A DNA stretch of 64,000 bases from contig OW203766.1 of the NCBI GenBank assembly GCA_934045905.1, positions 29,816,309 through 29,880,308 of the forward strand. The letters run 5' to 3'. A program made the translations under genes and the position numbers. Of the stretch, positions 34,626 to 61,833 are shown in pieces. The notes beneath the pieces were generated by a model. The model searched no databases. It had not been told where the DNA came from and worked only from the letters and a program-made list of their open reading frames with translations. The stretch's first letter is position 1. Each line of letters opens with the position of its first letter. This DNA is from Leuctra nigra. Its lineage: Eukaryota > Arthropoda > Insecta > Plecoptera > Leuctridae.

Positions 34626-35288
34626 TGAGCTTTTTCAGGAGGAAAGAGGAGCTTTCGATAGACAGTGTCTACATTCCACGCACAGTGAAGCATTTGGCCC
34701 ATAGTTATTTATGATGACCAAAGCTAGACGCATACATTGAAGAGGTAACAACACAAGTGCGTAATCTGTCAACAGTCGTGACCAGCAAAAGCACCAGCTC
34801 CATCGCATCCATGGGAGTGGGCACAGAATCCTTGGAGTCGATTACATTTGGATTTTGCAGGTGCATAAAAGAGGCGACTTCGCACAATCCTAGACTGCGA
34901 AACCCTGAACCCCTGACCTCCACGCTGACGTATGGAGTAAGTATGAAAAAGCAGCGACAAGCAGTGTCACAGAAACCCGGCTCGTGAGAAAATTCGCAGA
35001 GGAAGACCAGGTACTGTCGTGAAACTATTCCCAGCAGTGAGCACGATGGGTAAAAGTGAGCATCGTGGAGCCAACGGGACCAGTGTCTTGCAAAGTACGG
35101 ACCCAGGACAATCAGGACCAGACCTAAGACGACACGTGGACGAGCTGAGGAGAAGCTACGTCAAGAGCCAGGCTGTCCCAGAGAGAGCAGCTATGGAAGA
35201 ACCACCACAACCAGCAGTACCGGAGGCGGCAGCAGAGGTCCCAGATGGATCTTCGCCGCCAGTTCACGGAAGAACCGAAGTGATGTAG
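34626..35288 (+). pseudogene. Ty3/gypsy integrase fragment, copy B
   Basis: Identical counterpart of 26709-27371. It has the same in-frame stops in place of the two Trp codons expected in the SYVWWP-type motif. Confidence 0.7.
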
Positions 35289-35697
35289 GAACGAAGACTC
35301 AATCCAGGCTGAGATCAGAGGCGACCCCGCCGCTACAGATAGTGTCATCGGGTGTGAAGGTATTTCGTGTACAGACCCTGTCATTGACACTACAACTTGA
35401 ATTGAATGTATACAAGATATAATACTCTCCATCTGATTATTGAGGAGCTTATGCCAAGTCATGTACTAATTACAACATTGGTGACAAGGATCAATTACAT
35501 CAGTGATGAGCATGAGGTAGAAAGATGAAGGATAGCATGGCTGTTTCACACAAATTATTGCCTTCTTTCAACGTGACTGGTTTGCACGTGCCAAACATCA
35601 TAAAGATGCAATGGGCAAAGACAGTGGGTCTTAACAATGAATTTAACAACATTGAGGGTGATAAGAGGCAAGCATTGTTAATCAGTTTGTTGGAATT

Positions 35698-37677
35698 CTA
35701 CTGGAATTCAGATGTTACAATTCCATACTTAAACTCTTTAACAATTGCAATGCGTTCCATTGCAGCGGCCTTCTGCGCTGCTGCTGCCGCCTTCTGCTCC
35801 ATAGCAGAAGCTTTGCGTTCAGCTGCTGCTGCCCTGCGCTCAGCTGCAGCTGCGATGCGTTCCACAGCAGTAGCCTGCACCTCGACAGCCTCCCTCAAGC
35901 ACTTTAGATCCTTGCTGATGACTTCCACTAGGACACACAGCTTCTTCTGGATTGGGAGCCGCTCTTGTTCGATTTTGCTGATAGCTGTTGCCGCTCGGTC
36001 ATAAGGCGTTGAGGTGACATTGTTGTGTGTGCTTGCTACAACAAAAATAGAAAGTGGCTAAATATAACTTATTTCAAATATTTCCAGTAGTGGAACATTA
36101 ATCTAAATATTAGTCCCAAGTAATTCCGACATTAGATACATACTCTTCTTCATGCTTGACCGACTCTTATTCTGGGTCCTGCCATCACTGGAAGGACCAG
36201 CAGTGGTAGGACTAGCAGTGGATACTTCAATGTGTTCCTCAACGCCTGTCGGGACTACCACAATTTCAGCGAAGTTGTCCGCATGGTCTTCAATTAGATC
36301 AACCTCGGTGACTTCCAGAAGAGGTGTATTCTGTAAAAAACACAAATATTAATATGTAATAAGCTTCAATGAGCTGTGCAATTATTCATTTTGTGTGTCT
36401 GGAATATGTTATTTTTATGTACACTAGCCAAAGTAAAAACGTTATTCAACAGAATCTGAGTAGCTGATTGAGATTCATGGCATCATCCAATAAAGTCTAT
36501 GCTAACATGTCATCTAAATGAAGTAGGCGAGCTGCTTTCTTTGATAATAACAAGGATTGATTGTCAAGGAACTTGACCAGCAGCCAATACATTTTATTCA
36601 ATTACCATGTTTACTTTGGCCATGCACACTTGGCCCAAACAAAAATTGTTTATTCAATAAATCTGATTGAAAAATGTTAGATCGCTCCATCAGAAGTGGG
36701 TACAAGCGATCTTCTTGTCTCACTCTAGTAGGTGACACTTCACATTACAACGATAATAACAAGCTTTGATTGGACGTATGGAACATGACCAAAAGAGCAG
36801 TCATTCAAATTTGTTCACCGAGCAATTTTTGTTGTGCCGAGTGTAGGTACATCCTAAGAATACCATGTGATTATAAAACATTACTCAGTATAATTATTCA
36901 CTCTTTCAAAATGTGTAGGTACCTAGTGATAATGATGAATAATAATGTAAGTAGGTACTATCCTTAGTTACCTCAACTGCGGCTTCTGGGATGGCGAAGC
37001 CGGTCTCTCGGAGATTGTCATCACCGAAAGCCGCTTCCCACCCAGTCAGCGACATGAGTCGTTCTTCGAGGCTGCTCAGAGTGATAGTTGTCGGTGGCCC
37101 GCTTCCAGTGCCTTGCTGGTGCTTTTTTATAGCCTGGGCCTTGGCCTTGGTCTTACACTTCCAGTCGGACCAAGTCTAAAAATAAAATATTCAAATGTGA
37201 AGAGAGGTTTATCCATGTGGATCTGGTTGTTTTTTATATTCAATCTGCACTGATGATGATGTTCTAGATGGAGATTAATAAATCTGAAATAATAGTGCAC
37301 TTTATTATTTAATCAGTGTTAACAACAGGGGCGGTCTGGGATGAAAAGGACCGGGATGCGATATGGCAAAGTCGTAGCATTACATTGCGATGGGATTACA
37401 CCCCGGCACCCCGAGCCAGACCGCCACTGGTTAACAATGTCCTACTAAAGTATTAGCAAAGGTAGTTATAGGTACTTACACTCTTCCATTTCGAAGTGTC
37501 CTTGGAGGCTCCGTTTCCAACTGAATTTAGACAAGTAGCAAGCTTCTTCCACTTTTCTTCTTCTTTCATCTTTCCCAAGGGGCCAAGTAACTGGCCCCTT
37601 GCAAATAGATCATGTTTTTCCATGTAGGAAAGCATCTGTTCTTGTTGAGCAATTGAAATCTTAATACTTTTATTCAT
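35698..37677 (-). CDS. Harbinger Myb/SANT-like DNA-binding protein, copy B (complete)
   Basis: Four exons on the minus strand, 37677-37480, 37175-36972, 36330-36144 and 36035-35698, join in phase to 308 aa. Exon 1 and the start of exon 2 form a zeste/MSANTD-type Myb/SANT domain: QQEQMLSYMEKHDLFARGQL, WKKLATCLNSVGNG, then TWSDWKCKTKAKA. The middle is acidic (VDLIEDHADNFAE). The C-terminus is a long Ala-rich charged coiled coil of repeats such as AAAAERRAAAAERKA. In Harbinger transposons the Myb-like protein binds the transposase and helps its nuclear import and end recognition; I infer that role here. It is transcribed towards the transposase. The start is taken at ATG 37677 because upstream in-frame codons lack ATG. 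Confidence 0.85.
37326..37429. mobile_element. hAT-type MITE (104 bp) with 8-bp target duplication
   Basis: Ends CAGGGGCGGTCTGG and CCAGACCGCCACTG, flanked by GTTAACAA at 37318-37325 and 37430-37437. The first 66 bp of the identical insertion are present at 29409-29474 before the gap, showing that copy A also contained it. Confidence 0.9.
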
Positions 37678-38084
37678 TATCCGCACAATTATAAGGTAGG
37701 TACACTAATGCAACCGAGAATAACACCTTCAGACTCTAATCTCTTGAAGAATGATTATGAAAAAGTCAAAAATTCATTCACATTGTTGTAAAATGGAATG
37801 TATTCGAAATTTACGCGCGCTTTTTCGTGTATTTCATTGGTCTAAATTGAACCAGCCTCGATGGATCAGTCGATTTCCGAACCCCTGTGCAAACGGAAAA
37901 CTTCAATTTCCGACTTGGTTACAGAATCGCTTTTGGCGGTCGCCTTCATTGCGACCGCTTTCATATGCATTGCAGATTGCTACTCCGTCGCAATCTGAAT
38001 GAGTTGTAGAATCAGGGCCCCGGCGACAACACGGTTGGTTTGGTACTACTGGTTGGCGTACAAGAAGACAGGGCAGACCAAGGG

Positions 38085-38160
38085 AAAAAAGCGTCCGTAA
38101 TCGAACCGTGGTCCCCTAGCACCGTAGCCCAACGCTCTACCATCTACGCCACCGAGGTTA
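38085..38160 (-). repeat. tRNA-like SINE head or tRNA pseudogene
   Basis: On the minus strand an A-box-like TGGCGTAGATGG (38151-38140) and a B-box-like GGTTCGATTAC (38107-38097) are spaced as in tRNA genes, followed by TTTTTT. Acceptor and T stems do not pair properly, so it is not a functional tRNA. Confidence 0.55.
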
Positions 38161-40258
38161 CGATACTCTTTGGCGTTTAGATTCACTTCATTATAATATT
38201 ATAAACACAGGTGTAGCGTAATGGTGCGTTTATATGCTGCCTGCAAGTGCAACGCGTATTGACCAATCAGGGCCACCTGTCGCAGCGACACGGCGACGCG
38301 GCACAAAATATGGGCTTCATCTTTTTCGGTTGCGGCTAGAGATTATAACTGCTGTGATCGCCGATATTTCTTGTTTTCTTGTATTTTACAAGCAATATAC
38401 CACAAGAAGAGTATTTATATAAACATTTGTTATATTATGTAGTGCAAATGATTTATTTTCTCTTGCGCGCACGACGTTGCCAAACCTCGTCGCCGGAAAT
38501 ATGTGAAGCTAGACTCTACTAGACTCTACCGTCAAGCGTCAAGCGTCAAGACTTTCCCAATACTTTTTTTTTAGGTTATGACAATAGTTTCACTGAAACA
38601 CAGTTCAGACAGTTGAATTACACATCTTCAATAATTAAAAGTACTGAATCAAAAATTTTAGTACAAATGCCTCTAATAACAAAGATTATTTATTTCGATT
38701 TACTTACTTGAAATAGTCAAAACTATAAAATGAAGTGTAAACGTTCGTTCACAATGCGCATTAGTCCATGGAATAATGAACCTTAATGGCGGCCGTGTAC
38801 TTGTAGTCAAGCGAACGTATACCTACACATGTAAATATCAATATAATATTCAAAAAAAATGTATAATACGACTGTAGATAAAAATAAATCAATGTTATTT
38901 ATTTTTTCTAATATTTACTACTATTAAAAATAGTGTATTTGACATAATTTATACAATTTCAATAATACAAAGAAGAAAGTCTTGCCATTGACAGGGCAGT
39001 GTTCAAGGGAACGACCAATGAACGACGTGAACGACGAAAACGTAAAACGAACTTTACAGAAGCCCCAAGGCCAAAACTTCAGAAAGGAAACTACGTTTAA
39101 CCGAAATGGGTTACCAAGATGGCGGCTCAGTTTTAGTGTTATTTTCTGATCTATGTTTCTCCTTGCTTTATATCGTAGTTTTAATGTTAATAAACTGCTA
39201 ATATATCTAAATATAAACTTATCAATTCATAGAACAGGTTAAATGTGGTCACAAGTTGCTGGAATGCAGACTTCGACAGCTGATGAGCCGGAGTTGAATT
39301 TACCTTGTATTATGGCGTTTTGGAGTATTACCCAGCATTGAGTTATTTTTTAATGATTACCCGAACATTGTTTTAGCCAGGGAAGGGATAATATCCTTCA
39401 TCTGAAGCACTACGAAGTTACAATCTAATATTAAAGTCGTTTCTAATAGGTAACCCATTTCGGCCTAAAGTCATACTACTTCAGAAAGACATGTTGCACT
39501 TCCTGGTGATTGGACTTATAACTAGTAGTTTTTCCAATTTTTTAAAAATATAACTGGAGCGAAAATAGACAAATGTCCAAGGTCCAACAGGCTCCCTTAC
39601 TGTGTTTAAACTTTAAATAGGCTATCTACTGTTCCCACTTCCCTAGCCCAAAAGTTGGTGTAAAATTCAACGCCGTGCATCGGAGGTAGAAGGCCCGATG
39701 TCCATTTCAATGATTCTTGAACAAAAACCAGTACCTACTATGGAATTCTGTCTTCATCCAATCATCTTTGAAATGGTGAAACGAAACGAGTCATATTGAG
39801 AGAGAATACTTCAATATAACTGGCCGCAGTACTTATTTTGTAATGGAACGCGTGTCCACGCAGTGTACTGTACCCACCTATTTTCGTGTTCTTTTTTCAA
39901 TTGGGTATTTTCCAAAAACACATTTCTGTCCATTATAAATAAATCTAAAAAATAATTCTTGCTATTTCTTACCGTTCTTACTAATAACCGTAAAATAGAA
40001 ACATAAAATGTTCTATCATTATAGTCTACTCTATTCTGTGTAGACTACTAAACTAAAAGCATTGACTTAATAATACTGCTAAAAGCCTCCACCGCTGATA
40101 AATATTATGTCTACTTCATCGTTTTCTTCTTCCAGTTCCAATTCCAAACATTTCAGTAAATGTGTACATTTCTTTTTCTTAGTATCGAGTTGCGTCGACC
40201 AGTTCTGTATACATTTTCAAAGCAGTGTTGCCAAACCGGTGTTTTTGTCACCAGGAGG
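38161..40258. other. intergenic region right of the Harbinger element
   Basis: AT-rich, with no coding exon I can support. It has a short tandem of GTCAAGC near 38530 and a weak inverted pair CGAAATGGGTTACC / GGTAACCCATTTCG (about 39100 and 39451) that may bound a decayed element. Confidence 0.4.
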
Positions 40259-40262
40259 CTTA

Positions 40263-40392
40263 TTCTCGAAAAAGTTATCACTTCATAACTCCCAAGTTAT
40301 GATTCATAAGGAGGTTTGTCCTATCTCTCACCATGTTAATATTATGACGTTTTAATGATTCATAACTTATGACGTGATAACTTTTTCGAGAA
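40263..40392. mobile_element. 130-bp palindromic MITE
   Basis: TTCTCGAAAAAGTTATCAC at the left returns as its exact reverse complement at the right, and the pairing continues through CATAACT. There is no ORF. A larger nested pair may surround it (GTCACCAGGAGG and CTACTTGGTGAC). Confidence 0.7.
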
Positions 40393-40868
40393 AGATCTAG
40401 TGTTTCTGGACCTCTACTTGGTGACGAAATTTTGATTTTCCGACGAGTCTCAAACCAGTATTTAATAGTCAATGCTCAAACCTAGTGTTTTTTAGTCTAC
40501 TATGGTGATAATCTGGTGATTTTATCAAACTAAAATAATAAAAGTAATATTATATAAAATTATAACAAATACCATATAAAAGTGTTAAAATTAAAATATA
40601 GTTATTTTGATCATTTTTCAAAAATTTTGTCAAGAAACTTTCAATTTTTATTATAAACTTAGTGTGTAGTTTAAAACGCATAGAAATGGCTCTCTGGCTC
40701 ACATAGAAATGGCTCTCGCATAGAAATCGCTGCCGATGTGAATTTACACACTCTTGCCGCCATGTTGAAAGGATACTCCGGATCTGACATCACGAACGTG
40801 TGCCGGTATGGGGATGATAAAATATAATAATACAATGTAACAATAATAGTGCTAAGGGAGTACCTACT

Positions 40869-41193
40869 AAAGGCTGAATTACACGATTCAAGTTTCCTTG
40901 AATTCAACCCTCTCAAGAGGGTTGAATTCAAGACTTGGATTTTCTAAATGAAAACATTGAAGCATTTAACCATTAACACGCGTCCAAGTCTTAAATTCAG
41001 GACATCTTTTCAACCTTTTGAATTATAACATGTCCTATTTTCCTTCAACTCTTGAAATACTTCAACCGCAATTGTTAATTTCACCATAACTTCAATCAAC
41101 AATAAACATTAAATCGTCTAAATTCTCTTTCATGTTTCCTTGAAATCAAGGGTTGAATTCAACCTCTTCAAGGAAACTTGAACCGGTGATTAG
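40869..41193. mobile_element. decayed inverted-repeat element in the pseudogene intron
   Basis: GATTCAAGTTTCCTTGAA near 40889 and TTCAAGGAAACTTGAA near 41170 are inverted copies, with further GAATTCAACC motifs inside. Ends are imperfect and no target duplication is clear. Confidence 0.45.
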
Positions 41194-41532
41194 TTTTTAC
41201 GCGGAAATTTTAGGGCTGAGTAGTGATTTTGCCTTGAGAAAGTTTTAGCTTGATTTGTATCAGTCGTAGGGAAGTTAGATAGGTTCAATCAAAATAATGC
41301 CACAAATTGGAAAAGCTTATAACATGTTTTCGTTTCATTGGTCTGCTATATTTTTACTAATTTTCAGGCACTAAACTTCTGCGGGACAAAACAAACAAAA
41401 CGAAACCATTCCAAATTATGAAATTACTTTCATTGAACAGTTCTGAAGACGCGTTACGCAACCTTATTTCATAAACATTGGTAAAAGATAATTGATAAAC
41501 ATCGAATAAAAAGCTCGTCAAGGTCCTCACTA

Positions 41533-41742
41533 GAGTCCATTCACTGTAAGAATGGCAACCTTGAAACATAAAGTTAAGCCTTTTATTTGATTGTCATCCA
41601 GCAATGTATTGGAAACAACTTATTCACATTATAATTATCATTACAGATATTATACAGTCATTAAAATCGTATTCAAAATTGAGCTAAATATCTTTGGCTT
41701 GACAGTAGATTTCAAGGTTGCCATTCTTATAGTGAATGGAGT
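41533..41742. mobile_element. 210-bp MITE in the pseudogene intron
   Basis: Inverted ends: TCCATTCACTGTAAGAATGG with GCAACCTTGAAA continuing, against TTTCAAGGTTGCCATTCT with TATAGTGAATGGA continuing. There is no ORF. Confidence 0.6.
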
Positions 41743-42345
41743 TTACTTAGGGTCAGTTTTTCAATACAACTGCTAAATTTCAAACAGTTAGGACTAGATT
41801 GCAATGGCAACAACCAATGGCATTCTTTGAAAAACCCTAGTACTGGTTTTAACACAGCATTGAAAACCGGCCTCTGATTTAGTTAAAATAAACGAATATT
41901 AATAAAATGAGGACTGAGGAGCTTATGGTACTTGTTTGTTACGTGTTTAGGGATGCTGCTATGAACAACTTGCGGAAGAAAGTGGCCGGTCTCTCTGATG
42001 ACGAGATCAGAGCCCTGACATTTTGATGAGCTGGTTCTACCAATCACATATGCTGACATGACGAGTGCAATCAAGAAATGTAATAATGTTTCCAGCAACG
42101 ACATCAAGAGATTCATCTTGTGGATGGACGAATTCGGAGTTTCAGAATTCTTTGGCCATGAAGAGAGTTGAGATGAATTGTTTGACCGTTCAGTTACGAT
42201 CCTTTGAACTTCTAAACTTCCTGTTGGGACATTGTGTGCTGCAAGAAACTCGACGAAGTTACAACTTTCCGTATTATTGAACATCATTTTGTGTCAGTCC
42301 ACTTGCCGTATACCTGTCCATTTTTCAATAAAGCATTCTCAAAGA

Positions 42346-43530
42346 TAGTAGCTTATCTCAGAGGGATGGTTAAAAGAAAACTTGCATATAAATTATTGGT
42401 GAGTTGAATTTGAAACTATGATTAAATTAATTTAAAACTATACAAAAATTATAAAAAATCGTAATATGGGTGAGGAAGAAAAATATGTTGTCATAGACCT
42501 GTCATTCTCTTTCACACCACAGAATAGAATAAACTATGTATCCAAAAGATCGAATCTGAAAACGAAGTGCCTATTTTTCTCAGATTCAAGAACAACATGG
42601 CACCTCCACCACGAAAAGTAAGTAAGGAATCCATATTTGCCTATACCTAATAATATTCCAACCAAACGTCTTTCTTACAATGCTAGGCAAACATTGCCAA
42701 CACGAACATTGCTGTCCATTATGAAATATTCTCAAATGACTCATTTGTCTGACACACAATACAAAGACCAGTTGAAAGCTCAATATTATCAAAGTTGAAG
42801 CACCAACGTTATGCCACCGTTACAGCACAATCTCTGTAATTATTTCCGCATTGGAAGACACAATTGTCCAGTCACGTCAATCTTGTCAACCCCATCGTTT
42901 ACCTACTGAACTACACACCTAATACCCTAATGAGAATCAATAACCATTTCCCACCTCGAACGCGGAAGTAATATAACAAAACTAAAGTGGTTTTTATCAG
43001 CTTCCGGCATTTCCTGATGATATAGGTTACTCATTTTTACGATTATGATGTATTGCTTTTGTGGCACAATAGATATTCTTCCTGGTATTTTTCTTTTTTA
43101 CTTTTCACGCTTGAGCTCGAGTGTGTTCAGTAGAACAATTAGGTATCGATATAATCACTATGGGCCATGCTACTGAATTGTGCGTGGATGAATTGGGGCA
43201 AGGGTCAACGCACTGTGCGGCTTATAAGAAATGTGACTACAAAGGGGTGGGTAAATAAACAGCGTAACTTTTCTCAAGTCTGCGACATTAAATTCTGTCC
43301 ACAGTATAGATAAATATCTCACGAAACAATTTTTTATCAGGGAGCATTTAAAACGGGGTCTAACAGATAAATTGTAATTTTTGAATTTAGCAAAACAAAA
43401 TACTTCGCTAAAAATTTATGCACGAAATTTGAAGATGAAAATCCTGCATTTTTTAATGAAGTAAGTCACAATTAATAGACTTGTTAGAATAGATATAGAT
43501 ATATGTTAGAATAGATAGAATAGACTTGTT
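42346..43530. other. non-coding region
   Basis: No supported gene. At 42598 a short ATG frame (MAPPPRK) runs into a consensus donor GTAAGT at 42619, but nothing else supports an exon. Confidence 0.35.
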
Positions 43531-43737
43531 TGGTATGGGCATGTTCAGCGCATGGAACCTCAGAGGTGGCCAAAAAGATTAGAGTCTTGGTTACCTCCTG
43601 GTAGAAGAAGACGAGGGCGACCAGAAGAGGATTGGAAGAAACAGGTGCTGCTGGGCATGTCAAGAAGAGGAATTGGTGATGATGACTGGACGGACAGAGA
43701 GAGGTGGCGTCTGGAGTGCGGGAAACGGCCGGCTTAG
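43531..43737 (+). pseudogene. C-terminal tail of a LINE reverse transcriptase
   Basis: Reads WYGHVQRMEPQRWPKRLES, then PPGRRRRGRPEEDWKK and DDDWTDRERWRLECGKRPA with a stop. This is the conserved C-terminal tail of many insect endonuclease-reverse transcriptases, immediately after the thumb. Nothing upstream is homologous, so it is a short 3' remnant. Confidence 0.75.
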
Positions 43738-44900
43738 AGCTGTAGACAACCCGCTATTATTATTATTCACAATTATTCATTTCTCTTTTAAAACACGATG
43801 AAATCTAAGTGGAACGTTCTGTTATAATTTTTTCGCAAGATATACAAATTAGGTTAACCGGGTCATTTTTATCAACATATTTTTCCAGTTATTAACGCAA
43901 GATAAAGATTTCACGAATCTGGCTCAAGTGTATTGATATTTGAAATGTTGTTTGCATGACCCGGTTGGTAGTGTGTAGGGTCCCAGGGGTTCCTGCTCGA
44001 GTGCCCGCCATTAGCATGCCTGTAGAGCTCCAAGTGATTAACCTGATTCTGTAAGAAACTGGGGAGAACGCACGCGAGTGACAGGAAACGTTTTCTTCTA
44101 CTCTAGTTTTGGTGTCGGACTTGGGAAGTGTTTCATCAATGTCTTGCTCCGGTGTTGTGGGTTATGAGTTATGACTTATGAGTTATGAGTGACTTATGAC
44201 TTATGAATATGCGGTTGAAATATAGTGAGTTGAATCACGTTGAACTAGAGAACTCTCAGAATACCCTGAATTACTTTACCCTCATTTATGTAATTCCAAT
44301 ATATTTATAATTATTTTGATCCAGTTTCTTGGATGACCTACCTCATAGTAGGTAAACAATTGACACGATTTTTTATGAATATTTTATTTGAGTAGATTGC
44401 ATGAAATAATTATTATTTCCGATTCATGCATTAGTGCGTTTAAACATAATAAAAAATTATGAGTATTCAAACAAAACTCTATACTCCGAATTTTATTTTA
44501 TGGAGTATAATTTTGTAAAATGTATTCCGAATTGGAATATTAGGGTTACGCAATTGAAATGTCCGAACCTGACACACAAAATCAGTTGAAAAATCAAAAG
44601 TATGTCACGAAATGTTGTAAAATTTGACTTGTAAAGGTATTAAATAATACATAATAATCAAACTCTATAACTTTCCCTTTCAACTTATTTCCATACACTT
44701 GACCTAACAATATCCCAACAAACCTAAATTTAAATTCAACATAAATTAAATATGACCCTTATAAACCCCCCAACGCACTCCAGTCCCAATCTCCTTCCTT
44801 ATTCCATCTGAGATCGTCCTTCAAAGTCGGCGAGCGCGTGAAGTGGGTCACTCGTAGCGTGTTGTGGAACAGCCCTGCTCTCGACGCCGACGTCGGTATA
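43738..44900. other. AT-rich region upstream of candidate katanin exon
   Basis: No gene. A short tandem of TTATGACTTATGAG lies near 44170-44205. GC content rises sharply from about 44770, which may be a promoter or 5' UTR region for the gene to the right. Confidence 0.35.
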
Positions 44901-44983
44901 CTATAGCAGCAACCTGTGACAGCGCACAGTGCTCGCCCACACCTCGACATTGGAGGTTCGTCGTTGACGTCTGGGACAGCCGT

Positions 44984-60002
<15,019 letters not shown>

Positions 60003-61833
60003 AAGAAGAACTACAAAACTGATATACCTTCTATCATTTTAAATTATTATTACACAAATCATGAAAGTATTTCGTATGTTCTGTTACAAGCTGTTGGTGT
60101 TTCTTAGTAGTTAAATTTTATACAATTGAAAATTATTACTACATTTAGTGTAGATTTAAGCGTCATAATCAGCACACTTATATCACATGTACTTAGTAAA
60201 ATAAGTTTAAATAGAATTATATCATAAGTATTTCCTTTAATGTTCAATATCAAACAATGTAAATAAGCTTTAGGTAGACATTCAACCAGTCAGCCAAATT
60301 TTCTATGGCAATTATATTTACAATGTATGTATACCTAATCAGTATTTTTGCTGTTTCAGGCATTACTGGTCTCTAGAAATTGTTTTATAGATTAAAGTGC
60401 AATACCCTGTAATTATAATCTGATTTATTTGTATCTGCTAGCGAGCCATCGAGGTCATTTGCCTGGGTAAGTTCGTATCAGAGGTGAATGATAATTTGAT
60501 AAACAATGTAACTACACCCCTTGGCCCAAATAATTGCCTAATATTTGATGATTTTAAAGAAAATTTGCTGATATTGAAACCCCACTGGCAGAAAAGTATT
60601 TTTTACCTCCTGTATGGTGACTACCTAGTTGAAGAACAAAATTTGAGTGCAATGTCAACATCGAAAATAATTTATTTCCTTGGTATATCAACTACATAAC
60701 ATCCTCCCCAACGAAAGAGAGCGTGAAAACAAAACCGTGGGACCCACGTTCAAGCACATATCATCACATAATAAAATAACACTCCTGAAACGGTAATTAA
60801 TAAATAGTTCGTCACAACACCAAGATTTCCCACCAATTCTAGAACATTGTTGTATCAACGCTGCATAATTCTAGAACATTGTTGTATCAACGCTGCATAA
60901 TTCTAGAACATTGTTGTACCAACGCTGCATAATTCTAGAATCCAGCTAGAGTTATAAACATCAAATATATATCTAAGTAAACTGTGCACAAAGAAAGCTA
61001 GTGAACACAGATAGGTCTTGGGAGCAGAGTATGTTACGTGGAAACACTTAGTTATTATACATAAAAACAAAATTTGATCCAAATGAAGTTACCACTTCGT
61101 AAATTAAAATAATAGTCTAGTATTGTACATGCTGAGAAAGTTATCGCACAGTTACAAAACTCGTTAAATAATCTGAACACTCCACTGCTCTACCGACTAC
61201 ATTTTGTTTTAACTGTGCTACACCGCAGTTTCAAATAAGTCGTAAAGAATTGATCGTTTTGTATCTTTGGTCTCTCATTAAAAACATCTCCGGTCCCAAT
61301 ATTATTGCTCAAAATTCTCTACCATTTAGGCCAACTATTATTTCATATAATTTTCTCTGGTAAAACGACACTGCGCAGAAAATAGTAATCCTCACACACT
61401 ATTGTGGCCCTGATATTACCCTACACACTGCTTTACAAAAATAATCTAAATTTCTTGCTATTCGTGGCAGCTCCTGAGCATTAATTGATTAATTATTGCA
61501 CTAAGTTTACACTTACCGGTAAGATACTTTTACCTAGACAATCTTGATTACAATTCCTATTCTTGATTCCTCGAGTTAGCTAACAGAGATCTTTTAATTA
61601 GCTGCCAGTACACAAGAAAAGTCACATCATAACAACAAAACATAGAATTTTGTAAGGCTTGGGGTGTTGAATCTTATGCGATGCATTGAATTGACTTTCT
61701 TTGTGCAATGGTAACTTGCAGTGGGAAAAAATAAAATGATCAATGAGTGTTACATTTCCTTTACGGCAAGAATCTATTGTTGGGGGTCAGGTAAGGGTCA
61801 ACCACCGGTGAACACACTTATCAAGTCGAGGTC
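60003..61833. other. intergenic region between convergent katanin copy 3 and jagunal
   Basis: Contains both 3' UTRs. A 32-bp tandem repeat (ATTCTAGAACATTGTTGTAT unit) has about 3.3 copies at 60835-60941. No other feature is seen. Confidence 0.5.
60835..60941. repeat. 32-bp tandem repeat, about 3.3 copies
   Basis: Exact 32-bp period with starts at 60835, 60867, 60899 and 60931. Units contain CTAGAACATTGTTGTA and AACGCTGCAT and differ by one base. Confidence 0.9.

Larger units (their letters stand above)
29675..37391. repeat. 7.7-kb direct repeat, copy B
   Basis: Counterpart of 21758-29474 (offset 7917). Its right side continues into unique sequence containing Myb exon 1 and the right transposon end. 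Its left side begins directly at the gap and lacks the transposon's left end. Confidence 0.95.
20991..38020. mobile_element. PIF/Harbinger-type transposon, internally duplicated in this assembly
   Basis: The left end GGGACCTGATTCTATAACT (20991) and the reverse complement of the right end, GGGCCCTGATTCTACAACT (ending 38020), match at 17 of 19 positions. Both subterminal regions carry repeated GCAAT/ATTGC motifs, including GCGGTCGCAATGAAG in both, which are candidate transposase-binding sites. Inside are a HARBI1-like transposase (+) and a Myb/SANT protein (-), the two-gene content known for Harbinger elements. The span 21758-29474 repeats at 29675-37391 (offset 7917) across 200 N. Removing one copy leaves about 9.1 kb. 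I could not identify a target duplication, so the outermost bases are uncertain. Confidence 0.75.
40727..42345 (+). pseudogene. katanin p60 pseudogene fragment (3' part, DNA-level duplicate)
   Basis: 40727-40808 copies the second half of exon 3 of katanin copy 2 (ATGTTGAAAGGATACTCCGG) and keeps its splice donor. After a 1.1-kb intron, 41951-42150 copies exon 4 (DAAMNNLRKKVAGLSDDEIR). That exon has a +1 frame shift near 42023 producing TGA, a missing codon further on, and a lost stop. The 3' flank is also duplicated, with AATAAA at 42327-42332. Intron and flank retention shows genomic duplication, not retroposition. No AAA or MIT exon is found upstream, so no product is expected. Confidence 0.85.

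Noticed and set aside
42598..42618. ATG frame MAPPPRK followed by GTAAGT as a possible first exon of katanin copy 3
   Set aside because: Only seven codons; a short ATG plus donor arises often by chance and no domain or composition change supports it.
60835..60941. CRISPR-like regular repeat
   Set aside because: Head-to-tail 32-bp units with no spacers in a eukaryotic intergenic region; an ordinary minisatellite.
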